From the NCBI GenBank assembly GCA_029859555.1, contig JAOUCV010000157.1, forward strand, positions 1 through 5,743: 5,743 nucleotides of DNA, in the 5' to 3' direction. Made by a program: the position numbers and the translations under genes. The notes under the pieces were generated by a model that was not told the DNA's origin, did not search any database, and worked only from the letters and a program-made list of their open reading frames with translations. Each line of letters begins with the position of its first letter. The stretch's first letter is position 1. The stretch comes from Gammaproteobacteria bacterium (lineage in GTDB: Bacteria; Pseudomonadota; Gammaproteobacteria; UBA9214). Below are positions 5,280 through 5,743 of the stretch, in pieces.

Positions 5280-5743
5280 TTAATATGTACGTGGCTTTGG
5301 CGGAAAACTATCCACCGTCAGTGGTTTCATGCGCACCGGTTTGTAATCTACCGTATGGCTTGTCTTGTGATACAGGCTGTGGCGCAACCAGTTGACATCA
5401 TCACGTTCAGGATAGTCTATGCGTGAATGTGCGCCGCGGCTTTCCTGTCGTTTATATGCCGACATGATTGTTGCAATGGCAACCTCCATGAGGTTTTCCA
5501 GCTCCAGCGCTTCAATCCGTGCGGTGTTGAAAACCTGGCTGTGGTCCTTGATGCGCACGTCTTTCATGCGCTGCTGCAAGGCGAGAACCTTGCTGACACC
5601 TTCATTGAGGACTTCTTCAGTACGGAATACCCCGCAGTGATCTTCCATGGCGCGGGTCAATTCGTCACGCAGCACGCTGACGGACAGGCCTGCTTCAGCA
5701 TTATCCCAACGGGCCAGTCGCTGCAGTGCCGGCTCCAGCATGT
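5280..5743 (-). CDS. sdhA: Succinate dehydrogenase flavoprotein subunit, C-terminal part (N-terminus outside window)
   Basis: The reading frame is open through the right window edge, so this is a fragment; the Met at 5741 is internal. About 154 of the roughly 590 residues expected are visible, covering the C-terminal helical domain of the fumarate reductase/succinate dehydrogenase flavoprotein family. Recognisable landmarks are [26 protein letters not shown], the strongly conserved ESRGAHSR (counting from that Met, residues 100-107), [12 protein letters not shown], and the terminal FPPKPRTY, which parallels the FPPKIRTY end of the E. coli protein. The FAD-linking His and the catalytic Arg and His residues lie in the missing part. 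The protein oxidises succinate to fumarate on the cytoplasmic side of complex II. The membrane anchors sdhC and sdhD would be expected upstream, beyond the window. Confidence 0.96.
   Translation of the reverse strand, partial: MLEPALQRLARWDNAEAGLSVSVLRDELTRAMEDHCGVFRTEEVLNEGVSKVLALQQRMKDVRIKDHSQVFNTARIEALELENLMEVAIATIMSAYKRQESRGAHSRIDYPERDDVNWLRHSLYHKTSHTVDYKPVRMKPLTVDSFPPKPRTY

Overview
The window looks like chromosomal DNA of a gammaproteobacterium of medium GC content (judged by eye, not computed). The clearest pointer is the run sdhA-sdhB-sdhE-ygfX on the minus strand. SdhB and the SdhA tail are close to the enterobacterial type, including an Asp in place of a Cys in the [2Fe-2S] motif. 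The next strain or genus cannot be named from the sequence alone.

Layout, reading the minus strand from the right edge: the C-terminal quarter of SdhA (cut by the window end), complete SdhB (11-nt gap), the flavinylation factor SdhE (stop and start share one base), the small membrane protein YgfX (47-nt overlap with sdhE), and an ABC-type family-5 solute-binding lipoprotein (4-nt ATGA overlap with ygfX). These five reading frames form one tightly packed operon. After a 101-nt gap with a small hairpin and a promoter-like TATAAT comes a short L,D-transpeptidase (YkuD) gene without a signal peptide. After a 252-nt gap comes metY, an O-acetylhomoserine sulfhydrylase gene with a strong ribosome binding site and a plausible promoter. 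The left 260 bases hold the tail of a plus-strand gene encoding a coiled coil (ends at 112), converging on metY, and a 148-nt spacer with inverted-repeat features that may be a mobile-element relic.

How the genes work together: SdhA and SdhB are the catalytic and electron-transfer subunits of respiratory complex II. SdhE assists covalent FAD attachment to SdhA, so co-expression with its client makes sense. YgfX is the usual membrane partner encoded after sdhE. The solute-binding lipoprotein has no visible permease or ATPase and is the least expected member of the operon. metY (sulfur assimilation into homocysteine) and the L,D-transpeptidase (peptidoglycan-type cross-link chemistry) appear to be separate transcription units.

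I found no CRISPR array, tRNA, rRNA, intact insertion sequence or defence system, and nothing that clearly amounts to an undescribed multi-gene system. The observations most worth a second look are the orphan solute-binding lipoprotein coupled to ygfX, and the apparently leaderless promoter of the signal-less L,D-transpeptidase.
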